Part shown: positions 35,924-44,691 of the stretch, piece by piece
Numbering within the stretch: position 1 is the stretch's first letter
Layout: each line of letters starts with the position of its first letter
Source of the DNA: Desulfomonile tiedjei
GTDB lineage: Bacteria; Desulfobacterota; Desulfomonilia; Desulfomonilales; Desulfomonilaceae
Reading direction: 5' to 3'
NCBI GenBank assembly: GCA_016218715.1
Contig: JACRDG010000049.1
Span: 1 to 64,000 of the forward strand
DNA length: 64,000 nt
The notes under the pieces: model-generated
Databases searched by the model: none
Told to the model about the DNA's origin: nothing
What the model saw: only the letters and a program-made list of their open reading frames with translations
Made by a program: the position numbers and the translations under genes

Positions 35924-35950
35924 CATCATAGGGGTCTGGTCCCAATGATG
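35924..35950. terminator. Hairpin downstream of ssrA
   Basis: CATCAT-A-GGG and CCC-A-ATGATG form a 9-bp stem with one internal mismatch, just beyond the tmRNA 3' end. It may terminate ssrA transcription (minus strand), although no U-tract follows. Confidence 0.4.
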
Positions 35951-35962
35951 TCAGCAGGTTAT

Positions 35963-36316
35963 TGGTGGAGGCGGCGGGAATCGAACCCGCGTCCGAGAAT
36001 CTTCAGCCGAAGGCGTCTACATGCTTATCCCGACTTTTGTGTCTCGTCCGAGGGGACCCGATCAGGCGCGGTTCCCGGCAGACCAGCCCGCTAAGCTTTT
36101 CGCGTCAGCCCCAACAGGCACGGGGCATCAGCTATCCCGCTGTGCTCGCTTCTTCCATCCCCACGGGAAAAGAACGGAGAAGCGCTAGCCTACGCGGCTA
36201 GAGCGTACTCGTAGTTATTGGCGAGTATTTTTATGCACCGGCGGATTAACGAGTCACCGGAGTGCTCGACATGCAGCCTTGACCTCAACTATCCCCGTCG
36301 AAACCGGATCGCCCCC
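35963..36316 (-). ncRNA. ssrA: Transfer-messenger RNA (tmRNA)
   Basis: On the minus strand the 5' end GGGGGCGATCCGGTTTCGAC and the 3' end GGTTCGATTCCCGCCGCCTCC-ACCA form the tRNA-like domain; a 7-bp acceptor stem pairs GGGGGCG with CGCCTCC, and CCA is encoded (36316 and 35963 are the termini). The tag reading frame at 36222-36190 encodes ANNYEYALAA followed by TAG, a typical degradation tag. The RNA rescues stalled ribosomes together with SmpB, whose gene lies 71 bases upstream on the same strand. Confidence 0.96.
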
Positions 36317-36387
36317 GGGGAAACCGATGGTCAGCCAACTCATTGATATGGACACTCGACCCATGCTTTGGTTTCACGATCAGTGCT

Positions 36388-36861
36388 TCAAGCGGACCGT
36401 TGACGATATTTCGTCAGCCGCTCCAGCTCGCGACGCAAGTCTTTCTTCTTGATCGCCTCGCGCTTGTCATAGGTCTTCTTGCCACGGGCCAGCGCCAATT
36501 CGACTTTGACCTTACCATCCTTGAAGTACAGTTTCAAGGGAATCAGCGAAAAGCCTCTTTCCGTGACCTTTCCCGTGAGCTTCTTGATCTGTTGCCGGTG
36601 GAGCAGGAGCTTGCGCTCTCGGAGCGGATCGTGGTTGTCGCGATTCGCAGCAGCGTAAGCTGAGATGTGCGCATCCACCAGGAAGACCTCTCCTCGACGG
36701 AACTTCGCATACGAGTCGGAGAGGTTCGCCCGTCCCTCCCGTAGCGACTTCACCTCGGATCCGAGAAGCACGATCCCCGCCTCGAAGGTCTCCTCGATCT
36801 CGAAATTGAAAAAGGCCTTCTTATTCTTACAGATGATCTTTACGTTTTCGTGCTTCGACAT
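36388..36861 (-). CDS. smpB: SsrA-binding protein SmpB
   Basis: 157 aa. Conserved blocks include ICKNKKAFFNFEIEETFEAG, LLGSEVKSLREGRANLSDSY and the C-terminal KGKKTYDKREAIKKKD-like segment (ARGKKTYDKREAIKKKDLRR). It binds tmRNA and brings it to stalled ribosomes. The ATG at 36861 begins the conserved N-terminus. It sits beside ssrA and eight bases downstream of ptsI, so it may share the PTS transcript. Confidence 0.96.
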   Translation of the reverse strand: MSKHENVKIICKNKKAFFNFEIEETFEAGIVLLGSEVKSLREGRANLSDSYAKFRRGEVFLVDAHISAYAAANRDNHDPLRERKLLLHRQQIKKLTGKVTERGFSLIPLKLYFKDGKVKVELALARGKKTYDKREAIKKKDLRRELERLTKYRQRSA

Positions 36862-36869
36862 CCTATGGC

Positions 36870-38675
36870 CTACGTCTCGTCCACGAAATAGTCCGTGGGG
36901 AAACGCTTCTTGATCCAATCGCTCAGGTACCCCCGAATCTCACCGGCCGAGTGCATTTCAAAGGCTCGTCGGGTCAATTCCATGCATTCGTCCAGGCTGA
37001 TGGATCTGATCAGCTTCTTGACCATAGGTATGGACAGCGCGTTCATCGAAAGCTCGTTGATCCCGAGGCCTAAGAGAATCGGCACGCTCACCGGGTCCCC
37101 CGCCATTTCTCCGCACATCGCGATGGGGACCCCTGTGGCCTGGCACACACTCGTGGTCTGGCGTATCAGTCGGAGAACCGCGGGATGAAGCGTGTCGTAC
37201 AGGTAGTTGACGTTCTCGTTGACGCGGTCGATTGCTAACGCATACTGGATGAGGTCGTTCGTCCCGATGCTGAAGAAGTCTGCTTCCTTTGCCAGGAGAT
37301 CCGCAATGGCCACCGCGGACGGGACTTCCACCAAGATTCCCACCTTGATCCGTTCGTCGAAGGGGATACCCTCGGAGCGGAGGTCGTCCTTGACCTCCTC
37401 GATAATCGTCTTGGCGAGCTGAGCCTCCGTGAGGCACGAGATCATCGGCAGCAAGAGCTGGCAGTTTCCGAGAACCGCGGCCCGCAGTATCGCCCGCAAC
37501 TGAGTCCTGAAGAGGTCTCTGTGGTTCAGGCACAACCTGATGGCACGCATTCCCAGCGCGGGGTTGGCTTCCGGAGAAACCTTCAGACTCGCCGCGAGCT
37601 TATCCCCACCAATGTCGAGGGTTCTGATGGTCACCGGATTCGGCGCGTTCCGGATCAGCACCTGTCGATAGGCTTCGTACTGCTCTTCTTCTGTGGGGAG
37701 ATCGTTCCTCCCCATGAAAAGATATTCGGTGCGAAAGAGTCCGATCCCTTCCGATCCGTGTGCAAGGGCAATCTCCACTTCGTCGAGCAGCTCGATGTTC
37801 GCGGAAATCCTCACTGAGCGGGTGCCATCCCGCGTCACTGCGGGAAGGCGGCCATATGCCATCACCGCTTCGTGATACTTGCGGTACACGTCCTGGCGTT
37901 CCCGGTAGCGGTATATCATTTCCGGATCGGGGTTGAGAATCACGACTCCGGTGCTGCCATCTATGATGATGGTGTCACCGCTCTGCGCTACCCGGGTGAT
38001 ATTCTGGAGACCGGTCACCGCTGGCAGTTTCATGGATCGCGCCATGATGGCAGTGTGGGAAGTACGGCCGCCCATGTCGATGGCAAACCCTAAGACCCGC
38101 TCGCTCTTGATCTGGGCAGTGTCCGCGGGAGAGAGGTCGTGAGCCACCAGGACCGAATGCGGCGGTAACTGGTGAATCTTGCTCTCGGAAGGGACCCCCA
38201 TCAGGATCCTAAGAACCCGCTCACCGACAAAATGAATGTCGCGTGCCCGCTCTCGGAAGTATTCGTCTTCGGTCGTCTCAAAGGCCGCGGCAATCTTGTG
38301 CATGACCTCCGAGAGGGCCCATTCTGCATTCTGTCTTTCCGACTCGATGGCCTTCTTCGTTCCCTCGAAGAACATCCGGTCTTCCAAGAGCAGGATTGAG
38401 GTCTCGAAGAGGTACGCATGATCCGCGAGGGGGTGATCCGGGCCGATGGTGCTCTTGATGCTCTTCAATCGCTCGGCTGCCGATTTCACCGCGGCCTCGA
38501 AGCGGCCGATCTCGGAAACGACTTCTTCCGGGTTCAGGATTCTCTTGGGACACATCTCCGTGGCGAAGCGTTCGATCGCGACCACTTGACCGATGCCCAC
38601 GCCACCTGACGCAGCAATCCCCTTGAGAAATTTGTTCGTATCGTTTTCTACCGGACCGACGCCTGGCTCTGACAT
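36870..38675 (-). CDS. ptsI: PTS phosphoenolpyruvate-protein phosphotransferase (enzyme I)
   Basis: 601 aa. The N-terminal phosphohistidine domain has GGRTSHTAIMARSMKLPAVT (active His); the C-terminal PEP-binding TIM barrel has GSEGIGLFRTEYLFM, FFSIGTNDLIQYALAIDR and CGEMAGDP. It takes phosphate from PEP and passes it to HPr. ATG 38675 is chosen because AGGCGGA lies before it; an upstream ATG at 38708 would overlap the HPr gene and has no ribosome binding site. Confidence 0.94.
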   Translation of the reverse strand: MSEPGVGPVENDTNKFLKGIAASGGVGIGQVVAIERFATEMCPKRILNPEEVVSEIGRFEAAVKSAAERLKSIKSTIGPDHPLADHAYLFETSILLLEDRMFFEGTKKAIESERQNAEWALSEVMHKIAAAFETTEDEYFRERARDIHFVGERVLRILMGVPSESKIHQLPPHSVLVAHDLSPADTAQIKSERVLGFAIDMGGRTSHTAIMARSMKLPAVTGLQNITRVAQSGDTIIIDGSTGVVILNPDPEMIYRYRERQDVYRKYHEAVMAYGRLPAVTRDGTRSVRISANIELLDEVEIALAHGSEGIGLFRTEYLFMGRNDLPTEEEQYEAYRQVLIRNAPNPVTIRTLDIGGDKLAASLKVSPEANPALGMRAIRLCLNHRDLFRTQLRAILRAAVLGNCQLLLPMISCLTEAQLAKTIIEEVKDDLRSEGIPFDERIKVGILVEVPSAVAIADLLAKEADFFSIGTNDLIQYALAIDRVNENVNYLYDTLHPAVLRLIRQTTSVCQATGVPIAMCGEMAGDPVSVPILLGLGINELSMNALSIPMVKKLIRSISLDECMELTRRAFEMHSAGEIRGYLSDWIKKRFPTDYFVDET

Positions 38676-38691
38676 ATCTCTGTATTCCGCC

Positions 38692-38973
38692 TCACTGCGA
38701 TTCTTCATCCGTGATCAGTCTGCCTATCTCTTCGATGGCCTGCCGGCAATCGGGTCCCTCGGCTCGAACAACTATTTCGCTGCCCGGGGTCGCAGCCAGG
38801 AGAAGCAACCCGAGCACACTTCTGGCATCGACCTCCACACCGTCCTTCGAAACAGTCACCTTCGATGCGAAGTTTCTCATCGTTTGAACCACGGTGGTAG
38901 CCACCCGGGCATGGATGCCTAGTTGATTGCCTACGGTGAGCGTCTTTTGAAAGCGGTCGGCTTTGGGTTCCAT
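38692..38973 (-). CDS. ptsH: PTS phosphocarrier protein HPr
   Basis: 93 aa. The active-site histidine lies in NQLGIHARVATTVVQ, and the regulatory-serine region is VDARSVLGLLLLAATPGSEI. HPr transfers phosphate from enzyme I to sugar-specific EII proteins. ATG 38973 was chosen over one ten codons upstream because family members start at this point. It lies 16 bases upstream of ptsI. Confidence 0.92.
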   Translation of the reverse strand: MEPKADRFQKTLTVGNQLGIHARVATTVVQTMRNFASKVTVSKDGVEVDARSVLGLLLLAATPGSEIVVRAEGPDCRQAIEEIGRLITDEESQ

Positions 38974-39018
38974 AAAAATCCGTCCCGAGCGTCTATATTC
39001 CAAATGTAATGAGCACGA

Positions 39019-39771
39019 TCACGGTTCCTGCAATGGCCGGATACACCAGGAACCTGAGCGAAATTTGTTCCTTATCAGAACATATGCCACTCCCGCAAGA
39101 GCCGCAAGCAGCCGCGACCAGAGGTCGAACCGAGAGCGTCTCTGCTCCTCCATTGACCGTAAGGAAGCGGTCACGAGAATTCCGGCGGCAAGTCCTGCGC
39201 CCAGAGCAATGCCTGGCAGTATCACGCGAATCGTCAGTTTCAGGTCCGGCGCGGTCAATCCCTGGAGCGCCGCCACCCCTTCTCTCGAACCTCTGCCGAA
39301 CCCTCCTGCGCAAAAGAACAGCTGCGGCGTGTTGTAGACCCTTGGGAGAGCCAGACTCCCCACAACGGAACCGAAACAGGAGAGGCCAAACAAGACTCCC
39401 AACACCGCAGCGAGAGACCTCACGTTGCTCCAGAAAAGGCGATCGCCGTAAGCCACCAATGCGGCGATAACCCGCTTGCGATACGAGACCACCGCTGCCG
39501 CGTCAGGGTCTCTCTCGAATCGTCCGGTAAGTCCGACGAGGAGGGGTCCCATTGCCGGATGTGCGTTTCCCAGTTCCAGATGTCGCTCTACAACTTGGTT
39601 GCGTTGCGGATCGTCAGGATAGAGCCTCTCCAGCGCAGGGTAGATGCAAAACAAGGAGCCTACGTTCTGCATTCCTTCGTAATTCCACAGGGTTTCGAGA
39701 AAAGAGGATCGCCGCAATACGCGATAGGCAACCCTCTCCATTCCCGGTGGTTCATCACCTTCCTGGAACAT
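39019..39771 (-). CDS. PTS mannose-family IID-type membrane component, possibly frameshifted
   Basis: 250 aa. The N-terminal RRSSFLETLWNYEGMQNVGS and FCIYPALERLY are the hallmark of mannose/fructose/sorbose-family IID subunits. Membrane segments follow at ~130-155, ~185-205 and ~222-232. The last ~14 residues (RSGSWCIRPLQEP) are hydrophilic, whereas a -1 frame from about 39060 gives a proper terminal membrane helix (SLRFLVYPAIAGTVIVLITF, stop at 38993). A frameshift or sequencing error near the end is therefore likely. IIA, IIB and IIC genes are not adjacent, since the upstream neighbour is on the other strand. Confidence 0.8.
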   Translation of the reverse strand: MFQEGDEPPGMERVAYRVLRRSSFLETLWNYEGMQNVGSLFCIYPALERLYPDDPQRNQVVERHLELGNAHPAMGPLLVGLTGRFERDPDAAAVVSYRKRVIAALVAYGDRLFWSNVRSLAAVLGVLFGLSCFGSVVGSLALPRVYNTPQLFFCAGGFGRGSREGVAALQGLTAPDLKLTIRVILPGIALGAGLAAGILVTASLRSMEEQRRSRFDLWSRLLAALAGVAYVLIRNKFRSGSWCIRPLQEP

Positions 39772-39978
39772 GAGTCAAGATTAAACCAACGCTTAACAGG
39801 TGTCAATGACCCCCGTCCATGCAGCGGGACAAGAAATCGAAGTGCCACTAGCCTCGTTTCCACCGTGCGAGAACCGAGGGCGTTTTCTACCTTGACAAGC
39901 GTCCAATGATTCCGCTACGCTACCAAGGCCCCCGTCTGTCCGTGCAGGCGCACACGTCACGTTTTTTGAGGAGGGTAG

Positions 39979-41202
39979 GTGGCATTCCAGCAGGTCGCTC
40001 GCCGAATCGACGAGCTGGCAGACGAATGTGTGAATTTTCTCGTCAGGATCTGCTCGATTCCGGCAATTGGCCCGGAAAGCCAGGGAACCGGCGAAATGGA
40101 AAAATACCGCGTCATTCGGGACGCGGTGCTCACCATGGCGCCAGACCTGGTTCAAGAGATCCATGCTCCCGACGATCGGGTGCCCGATGGGACGAGGCCC
40201 AACCTTCTGGCGATCTTCAACGGAAAGGAGACCTCCAGAACCTTCTGGATTCTCAGCCACATAGATGTCGTGCCTCCCGGTGAACGCTCGCTGTGGGACC
40301 ACGATCCGTTCGAGCCCAAGATTCATGAGGGCTTCGTGAGCGGTCGCGGGGTCGAAGACAACGGTCAGGCTGTCGTCGCGAGCATCTTCGCTGCCCGAGC
40401 GGTGCGGGAAACCGTCGGATTCGGCCTGAACGTGGGGTTGGCTCTGGTTTCGGACGAGGAATCGGGGAGCAAATTCGGACTGGATCACATACTGAAGACT
40501 CGGCCGGACATCTTTAGACCCGAGGATCTGATCGTAGTCCCCGACGCGGGGAACAAGGATGGGGATCACATCGAGGTGGCAGAAAAGCACCTGTTACACA
40601 TTCGGTTCCGGGTGAAAGGGATACAGGGGCACGCCAGCCGGCCCGATCTGACGCGCAATACGCTCAGGGCGGCATCTTATCTTATCGTGGAGCTGGATCG
40701 GGCTCTACCGGCCGCATTCGCGGAGGCGAACCCGTTTTTCAACCCCCCGGTAAGCACGTTCGAGCCGACCCGGAAAGACGCCAACGTGCCCAACGTAAAT
40801 ACGATTCCCGGGGAGGATGTCTTTTTCTTCGATTGTCGAATTCTACCCGAGGTGCAGGTCTCGCGAGTGATCGGAGAAATGCAGAGCGTTTCCAGGGCAA
40901 TCGAAGAGAAGTTCGGCGTTCAGGTGAGCGCGGAGGAATATCTCAGGAGCGAATCATCCGCGGCCACACCTTCCGATTCCCCGGTGGTGGTGGCATTGGC
41001 ACAGGCGGTTCAAGAGGTGTACGGCGTGCAGGCGCGGCCCACGGGGATAGGTGGACAGACCGTCGCTACGTTCTTCCGAAAGAACGGTCTCCCGGCCGCG
41101 GTCTGGGAAAAGATCCTGAACACCGCTCACGCGCCCAATGAACGGATTTCCGTGGAGAACCTCGTGGGGAACGCGAAGGTGTTCGCGAAAATGATGATTT
41201 GA
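39979..41202 (+). CDS. M20-family metallopeptidase (ArgE/DapE-like)
   Basis: 407 aa beginning at GTG, with GAGGAGGGTAG just upstream. Dinuclear zinc-site motifs are present: LSHIDVVPPGERSLWDHDPF (His and Asp), GRGVEDNGQAV (bridging Asp), VSDEESGSKFG (catalytic Glu) and the C-terminal NTAHAPNERIS (His). The dimerisation lid domain follows IQGHASRPDLTRNTL. It hydrolyses an amide bond of a peptide or N-acylated amino acid; this archaeal-like branch is often called succinyl-diaminopimelate desuccinylase, but the substrate is not fixed by sequence. It is divergent from the IID gene. Confidence 0.87.
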   Translation: MAFQQVARRIDELADECVNFLVRICSIPAIGPESQGTGEMEKYRVIRDAVLTMAPDLVQEIHAPDDRVPDGTRPNLLAIFNGKETSRTFWILSHIDVVPPGERSLWDHDPFEPKIHEGFVSGRGVEDNGQAVVASIFAARAVRETVGFGLNVGLALVSDEESGSKFGLDHILKTRPDIFRPEDLIVVPDAGNKDGDHIEVAEKHLLHIRFRVKGIQGHASRPDLTRNTLRAASYLIVELDRALPAAFAEANPFFNPPVSTFEPTRKDANVPNVNTIPGEDVFFFDCRILPEVQVSRVIGEMQSVSRAIEEKFGVQVSAEEYLRSESSAATPSDSPVVVALAQAVQEVYGVQARPTGIGGQTVATFFRKNGLPAAVWEKILNTAHAPNERISVENLVGNAKVFAKMMI

Positions 41203-41318
41203 TCGCGGCCTCAGCGCTCTCCATGCAACGGTGGAGCTGTCCCGCGAATTCTTTTTGGGTTTTTTGGTGGCCCGGCGACAGCGGGGCTTAGGTTGACTCT
41301 TCAGGAGGATGAAGGGGT

Positions 41319-42752
41319 ATGGATCGCTCAAGGCCTGCCACAGGCTGGCTCTATGTCGTCTTAGTGGGGACGATCTTCCTCATGGCTGCCCCGCAAGGAG
41401 CTAGTGCCCAGCCAAGCTCACATCATCGCGGTTCCGGAAAAGACCAGCGCATGGTGTCTCTACGTGAGGCCATAGCGACAGCCATCACGAGAAACCTGCG
41501 TATGGCAGATGCTCGGCTGTCCCTTGAGGAGAAAGAACGCAGGCGAAGAGAGGCGTTCTCACAGTTCTTTCCCACCATCGACCTCGGCTACACGGCCCAG
41601 TGGAGCCGGTACAGGCAGGGACAAAACATTTCGGCATTGTCAGGAGTGCACGACAGCCGCTGGGCTTTCCGAGGGAGCCCGCCTCCCGCGTTCGGCATTT
41701 TCCCCGACTACCCGTACCGGATCGACCCGTACCGGGCCTTCACCATGTCCGCCACCATCACCCAGCCTCTGTACACGGGTGGTAAGTACTTGAATGAATA
41801 CAAGTTCGCCCAACTCGGCGTGGATTTCTCGTCACTCCAACTCGACGTGGAACGCCAGGACCTGACCCTCGAAGTCGTCGAGGCATACTATCAACTCGTG
41901 CAGTCCTACAAACTGCTCCAAGTGGCGGACGAATCAATTCGAGCCCTCGAGGCCTTCAGGAACCAGACCGTCGAGTTCTACAAGGCAGGGGTCTCCGCCA
42001 AGGTGGATGTCCTCTCGGCAGAAGGTCAGCTGGCTCAGGCACGAGTTCAACGAACACAGTCTCTGACCGACATCGAGAACAACAGGGCACTTCTGAACCA
42101 GCTCCTCAGGAACCCCCAGGACACCCAGTACCCGGTCGACTTGGACCTCAGCTACGTCCCCAACACGTACCGACTTCCGGACGTTTATTCCGTCGCCGCC
42201 GCGAACAGGATAGAAATCCGGCAGGCGAATATATCGATCGATCAGGCCATGGCGCTCGTCAAGTCCGCGAAGGCCGACCTCCTTCCGAGAGTGGATGTCC
42301 AGGCCCGGGGGGTCCGGTTCAACGACGACTGGAACACCTTCGACCCGGAAGCGGTCCAGGACCCCAGCGGTTGGAGCCTACAGGGAATCCTCTCGTGGTC
42401 GTTCAACATGTTTGGTTTCCGCGAGACGGTCCAGGAAAGACGGGCGAGCCAAGCCAGGGCCTTTGTCGCGAGACAGCAGGTGGTCGAACAGATCATGAAG
42501 GATGTCAAGCAGGCCTATCAGAACATGAAGAGGTCCGAGCGAGATATCACAGACAACCGCAAGGCCGTTGAGTTCCGCACCGAGAACTTTCGCATCAACA
42601 AAGAGCGATACAAGGAACAGGTTGCTACCTACATCGAAGTGCTCGACGCGCAGAGGCAGCTCTCACTGTCCGAAGGAGATCTGTACATCTCCCAGGCTGG
42701 GTACCGGATCAATCAGGCCACCCTGGAAAGACAAATGGGCATATTAAGATGA
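41319..42752 (+). CDS. TolC-family outer membrane efflux protein
   Basis: 477 aa. The signal peptide (about 1-31, ending GASAQ) precedes two repeats of the outer membrane efflux protein fold, e.g. SLREAIATAITRNLRMADAR and YSVAAANRIEIRQANISIDQ, with long helices and DLTLEVVEAYYQLVQSYKLL. It would form the outer membrane exit duct for RND, MFS or ABC pumps. No pump genes are adjacent. A conserved small ORF begins at its stop codon. GGAGG lies 11 bases before the ATG. Confidence 0.88.
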   Translation: MDRSRPATGWLYVVLVGTIFLMAAPQGASAQPSSHHRGSGKDQRMVSLREAIATAITRNLRMADARLSLEEKERRRREAFSQFFPTIDLGYTAQWSRYRQGQNISALSGVHDSRWAFRGSPPPAFGIFPDYPYRIDPYRAFTMSATITQPLYTGGKYLNEYKFAQLGVDFSSLQLDVERQDLTLEVVEAYYQLVQSYKLLQVADESIRALEAFRNQTVEFYKAGVSAKVDVLSAEGQLAQARVQRTQSLTDIENNRALLNQLLRNPQDTQYPVDLDLSYVPNTYRLPDVYSVAAANRIEIRQANISIDQAMALVKSAKADLLPRVDVQARGVRFNDDWNTFDPEAVQDPSGWSLQGILSWSFNMFGFRETVQERRASQARAFVARQQVVEQIMKDVKQAYQNMKRSERDITDNRKAVEFRTENFRINKERYKEQVATYIEVLDAQRQLSLSEGDLYISQAGYRINQATLERQMGILR

Positions 42753-42871
42753 AGACAACCGGACCACGAACACAGAGTTTCGATCTGATTCGGTGGTGGT
42801 TCGGTCCGGACGGCCTGCGGCCGGTGGTGGCCCCGCTGCAGGATCCCGCGATCGTCGGCAGGCCCGCCTGA
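42749..42871 (+). CDS. Possible 40-aa ORF coupled to tolC-like gene
   Basis: The ATG overlaps the stop of the TolC-family gene (ATGA). The product starts MKTTGPRTQSFDLIRWWFGP and is rich in Pro and Gly, with no known motif. It overlaps a GC-rich palindrome around 42815. It may be a chance frame; no homologue is recognised. Confidence 0.25.
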   Translation: MKTTGPRTQSFDLIRWWFGPDGLRPVVAPLQDPAIVGRPA

Positions 42872-42899
42872 CGCGCAGGTACGCAAGGAGAGATCGACC

Positions 42900-43343
42900 A
42901 TGCACACGCTGTTGAGGGTAACCTGTCTCGTGGCAATCCTGTCTCTCGTTTTCGGAGCGACCTCGTTCGCGCAGCAGTCGAGGAGTGCTACCGCCACCGC
43001 AGTGAGGCCTCCCAGCGGGGGTGGTGGCACTGCGGAGATCGCACAGAACGCGCTCACCTTCAAGCGCGCTGAACTGACGCGCCAGCTTCGCGAAATTCAG
43101 CGGTGCATTTCGGACGCCTCGAATCCGATCGTACTCCGCGACCCTCAGGGAAACATCAACAGAGTCCCACAGACCGATCTTATCAACTGCGCTCGAAAAC
43201 TGGGACAGCTGCAGAGGCAGCTTTCGAGCCTTCAGCGGCAGTCCAACGCCCTCGCACAGGACGCCACGTTCCAGTCTATTCTCCTGCAAGACGCCCTCCA
43301 GATTGCGCAACGAAAAGTCAGGGCGGGAGAGAGGGCCAGGTGA
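42900..43343 (+). CDS. Exported coiled-coil protein, 147 aa
   Basis: The signal peptide (about 1-25, ending SFAQ) is followed by a low-complexity stretch with PPSGGGG, then a helical, glutamine-rich coiled-coil region (KRAELTRQLREIQRCISDAS and LGQLQRQLSSLQRQSNALAQ) with two cysteines. AAGGAGAG precedes the ATG. It is probably a periplasmic or outer membrane associated small protein; no family recognised. It follows the TolC-like gene by 147 bases and may share its transcript. Confidence 0.6.
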   Translation: MHTLLRVTCLVAILSLVFGATSFAQQSRSATATAVRPPSGGGGTAEIAQNALTFKRAELTRQLREIQRCISDASNPIVLRDPQGNINRVPQTDLINCARKLGQLQRQLSSLQRQSNALAQDATFQSILLQDALQIAQRKVRAGERAR

Positions 43344-43452
43344 TTGATTGCCTCGCCTTTCTGAATTCCTGCCGTAAGGCCTGCGCGACATAGGCTGAGT
43401 GCCCGTCCCGCAAATACGTGTCGCCCCCGTGGTCCCTGTCCTGAAACCTTCA

Positions 43453-43475
43453 GTGGGGCCGGAACCTTGCCGGCC
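43453..43475. repeat. Dispersed palindromic repeat, family A (diverged)
   Basis: GTGGGGCCGGAACCTTGCCG followed by GCC: the same core as 61051-61078 with changes in the loop. Confidence 0.55.
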
Positions 43476-43636
43476 GCTGCCAAGAAAGACCCCCCGAGCG
43501 AGGTCGGAACCATACGAGTACGCCACCGCACTTGCCCATGGGAGCGCTCAGTACAGCGTTTCATGAATAAGGTCGCCCGTTGCCGTTGCCGTGGACGCGG
43601 ACTCCGTTCATCACCGCTGCCGCACCGGCTGTATCG

Positions 43637-43662
43637 GTGGGACAGGCATCGTGCCTCTGTCC
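43637..43662. repeat. Palindromic repeat, family A2
   Basis: GTGGGACAGGCATCGTGCCT begins the unit; its counterpart in reverse is at 52944-52966. Confidence 0.55.
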
Positions 43663-44089
43663 ATCAGGAAATGACAGACTGGACGCCGGTCCCATCAACC
43701 CATGGTCGTGTCGATGCGTCTCATGGACACAAGAATTCTGGCAACTGTTGTAACTTGCAGATATTGGCGGCGGGGGGCGCGTCTCGACAGCGCAACACCG
43801 CGGCAGGCAGGTGTCGCTCAGGGGGTCCAATGAAGCAAGGCGGCAGCACGTAGCGGCCGCGTTCAGGGCATGGGGCGACCTCGTCCCGGCGAATGGACAA
43901 ACCCCTCCCTCCGGACGAAAGCATCCGCTCCGCTTACCTTGTACGAAGCCAAGTACGCCGCTGAATCGGTGGGAAACGCCGAAGTGCTAACCGTTTCAGG
44001 GAGACGCTAGTTCCCTGGAGCGAAGAGACCGGCTTCCCGAATCGCAGCGAAACCGGTCCAGCCACTCCTGAGGTGGTAGCATCAGCGCA

Positions 44090-44407
44090 TCAGACGCAGC
44101 CAGTCGGCTTCGGGAGTCCTGCCACTTTACAGGCGCCCTTTGCCGGACCGGACGGAAACAGCTCGTAAATCTTCTTGAGCTTGAAGCCCGTGTCTTTGCA
44201 GACCTTTCGGATCATCGGAGCGATGTTGAATTCGAGGTAATAATTTCTCAGGTAATGAACCACTTTCCAGTGTTCATCAGTCATGTCCTGAATACCTTCG
44301 GTCTTGGCAAAAAGGCGGGCAACTTCCTCGTTCCACAGATCGGGGTCTTGAAGGAACCCGTCCTCATCAACGTCAAAGGTCTTACCTTCGATTTCCAGCG
44401 TAGGCAT
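44090..44407 (-). CDS. dsrC: DsrC, sulfite reductase-associated sulfur carrier
   Basis: 105 aa. The family pattern is clear (TDEHWKVVHYLRNYYLEFNI and CKDTGFKLKKIYELFPSGPA), and the C-terminal arm ends GACKVAGLPKPTGCV with both Cys93 and Cys104, ten residues apart. These two cysteines mark true DsrC, as opposed to TusE, which keeps only the last. DsrC carries the trisulfide product of dissimilatory sulfite reductase DsrAB and hands electrons through a DsrMKJOP-type complex. GGAGG precedes the ATG. This gene is the best marker that the organism respires sulfate, sulfite or thiosulfate. It stands apart from other dsr genes. Confidence 0.95.
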   Translation of the reverse strand: MPTLEIEGKTFDVDEDGFLQDPDLWNEEVARLFAKTEGIQDMTDEHWKVVHYLRNYYLEFNIAPMIRKVCKDTGFKLKKIYELFPSGPAKGACKVAGLPKPTGCV

Positions 44408-44691
44408 GCGGAAAAACCTCCTTTATCTCACATTTGCCGGGCGACGACCGGACAAACCGCGTTATCTTGCTGACGTTATCACCAAACTATCCCAAAGACA
44501 AGCCACAAAAAACGAACACCGCGTTCATCGTGCTATTATCTTTTCATGGCAGTACGAGTCCCTCGCGTCAAAACGTCACGGTCGAGAACCCGGAGATCCG
44601 GTCCCCGTGGCTGGATGCCATGGTCTCCGGCACAAACCGCCCTCCAAGACCGAGTCGCAGAAGACGCGGCATGCCGGTACCCGTTGCCGTC

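Larger units (their letters stand above)
35393..35962. other. Intergenic region upstream of ssrA 3' end
   Basis: No supported gene. It contains a perfect triple tandem repeat (35890-35922) and a hairpin (35924-35950) next to the 3' end of the tmRNA gene. tmRNA 3' ends are frequent attachment sites for integrative elements, but no integrase is seen here. Confidence 0.5.
43344..44089. other. Repeat-bearing intergenic region
   Basis: No supported gene in ~750 bases. It has a family A palindrome copy (43453-43475), a second palindrome GGGACAGGCATCGTGCCTC at 43639-43657 and a fragment like repeat family B around 43925-43950. The open frames here lack ribosome binding sites and coding character. 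Confidence 0.55.

Noticed and set aside
39019-39100. Programmed -1 frameshift in the IID gene
   Set aside because: The local AAC AAA TTT does not form a good X-XXY-YYZ slippery heptamer, so a plain indel or sequencing error is more likely.
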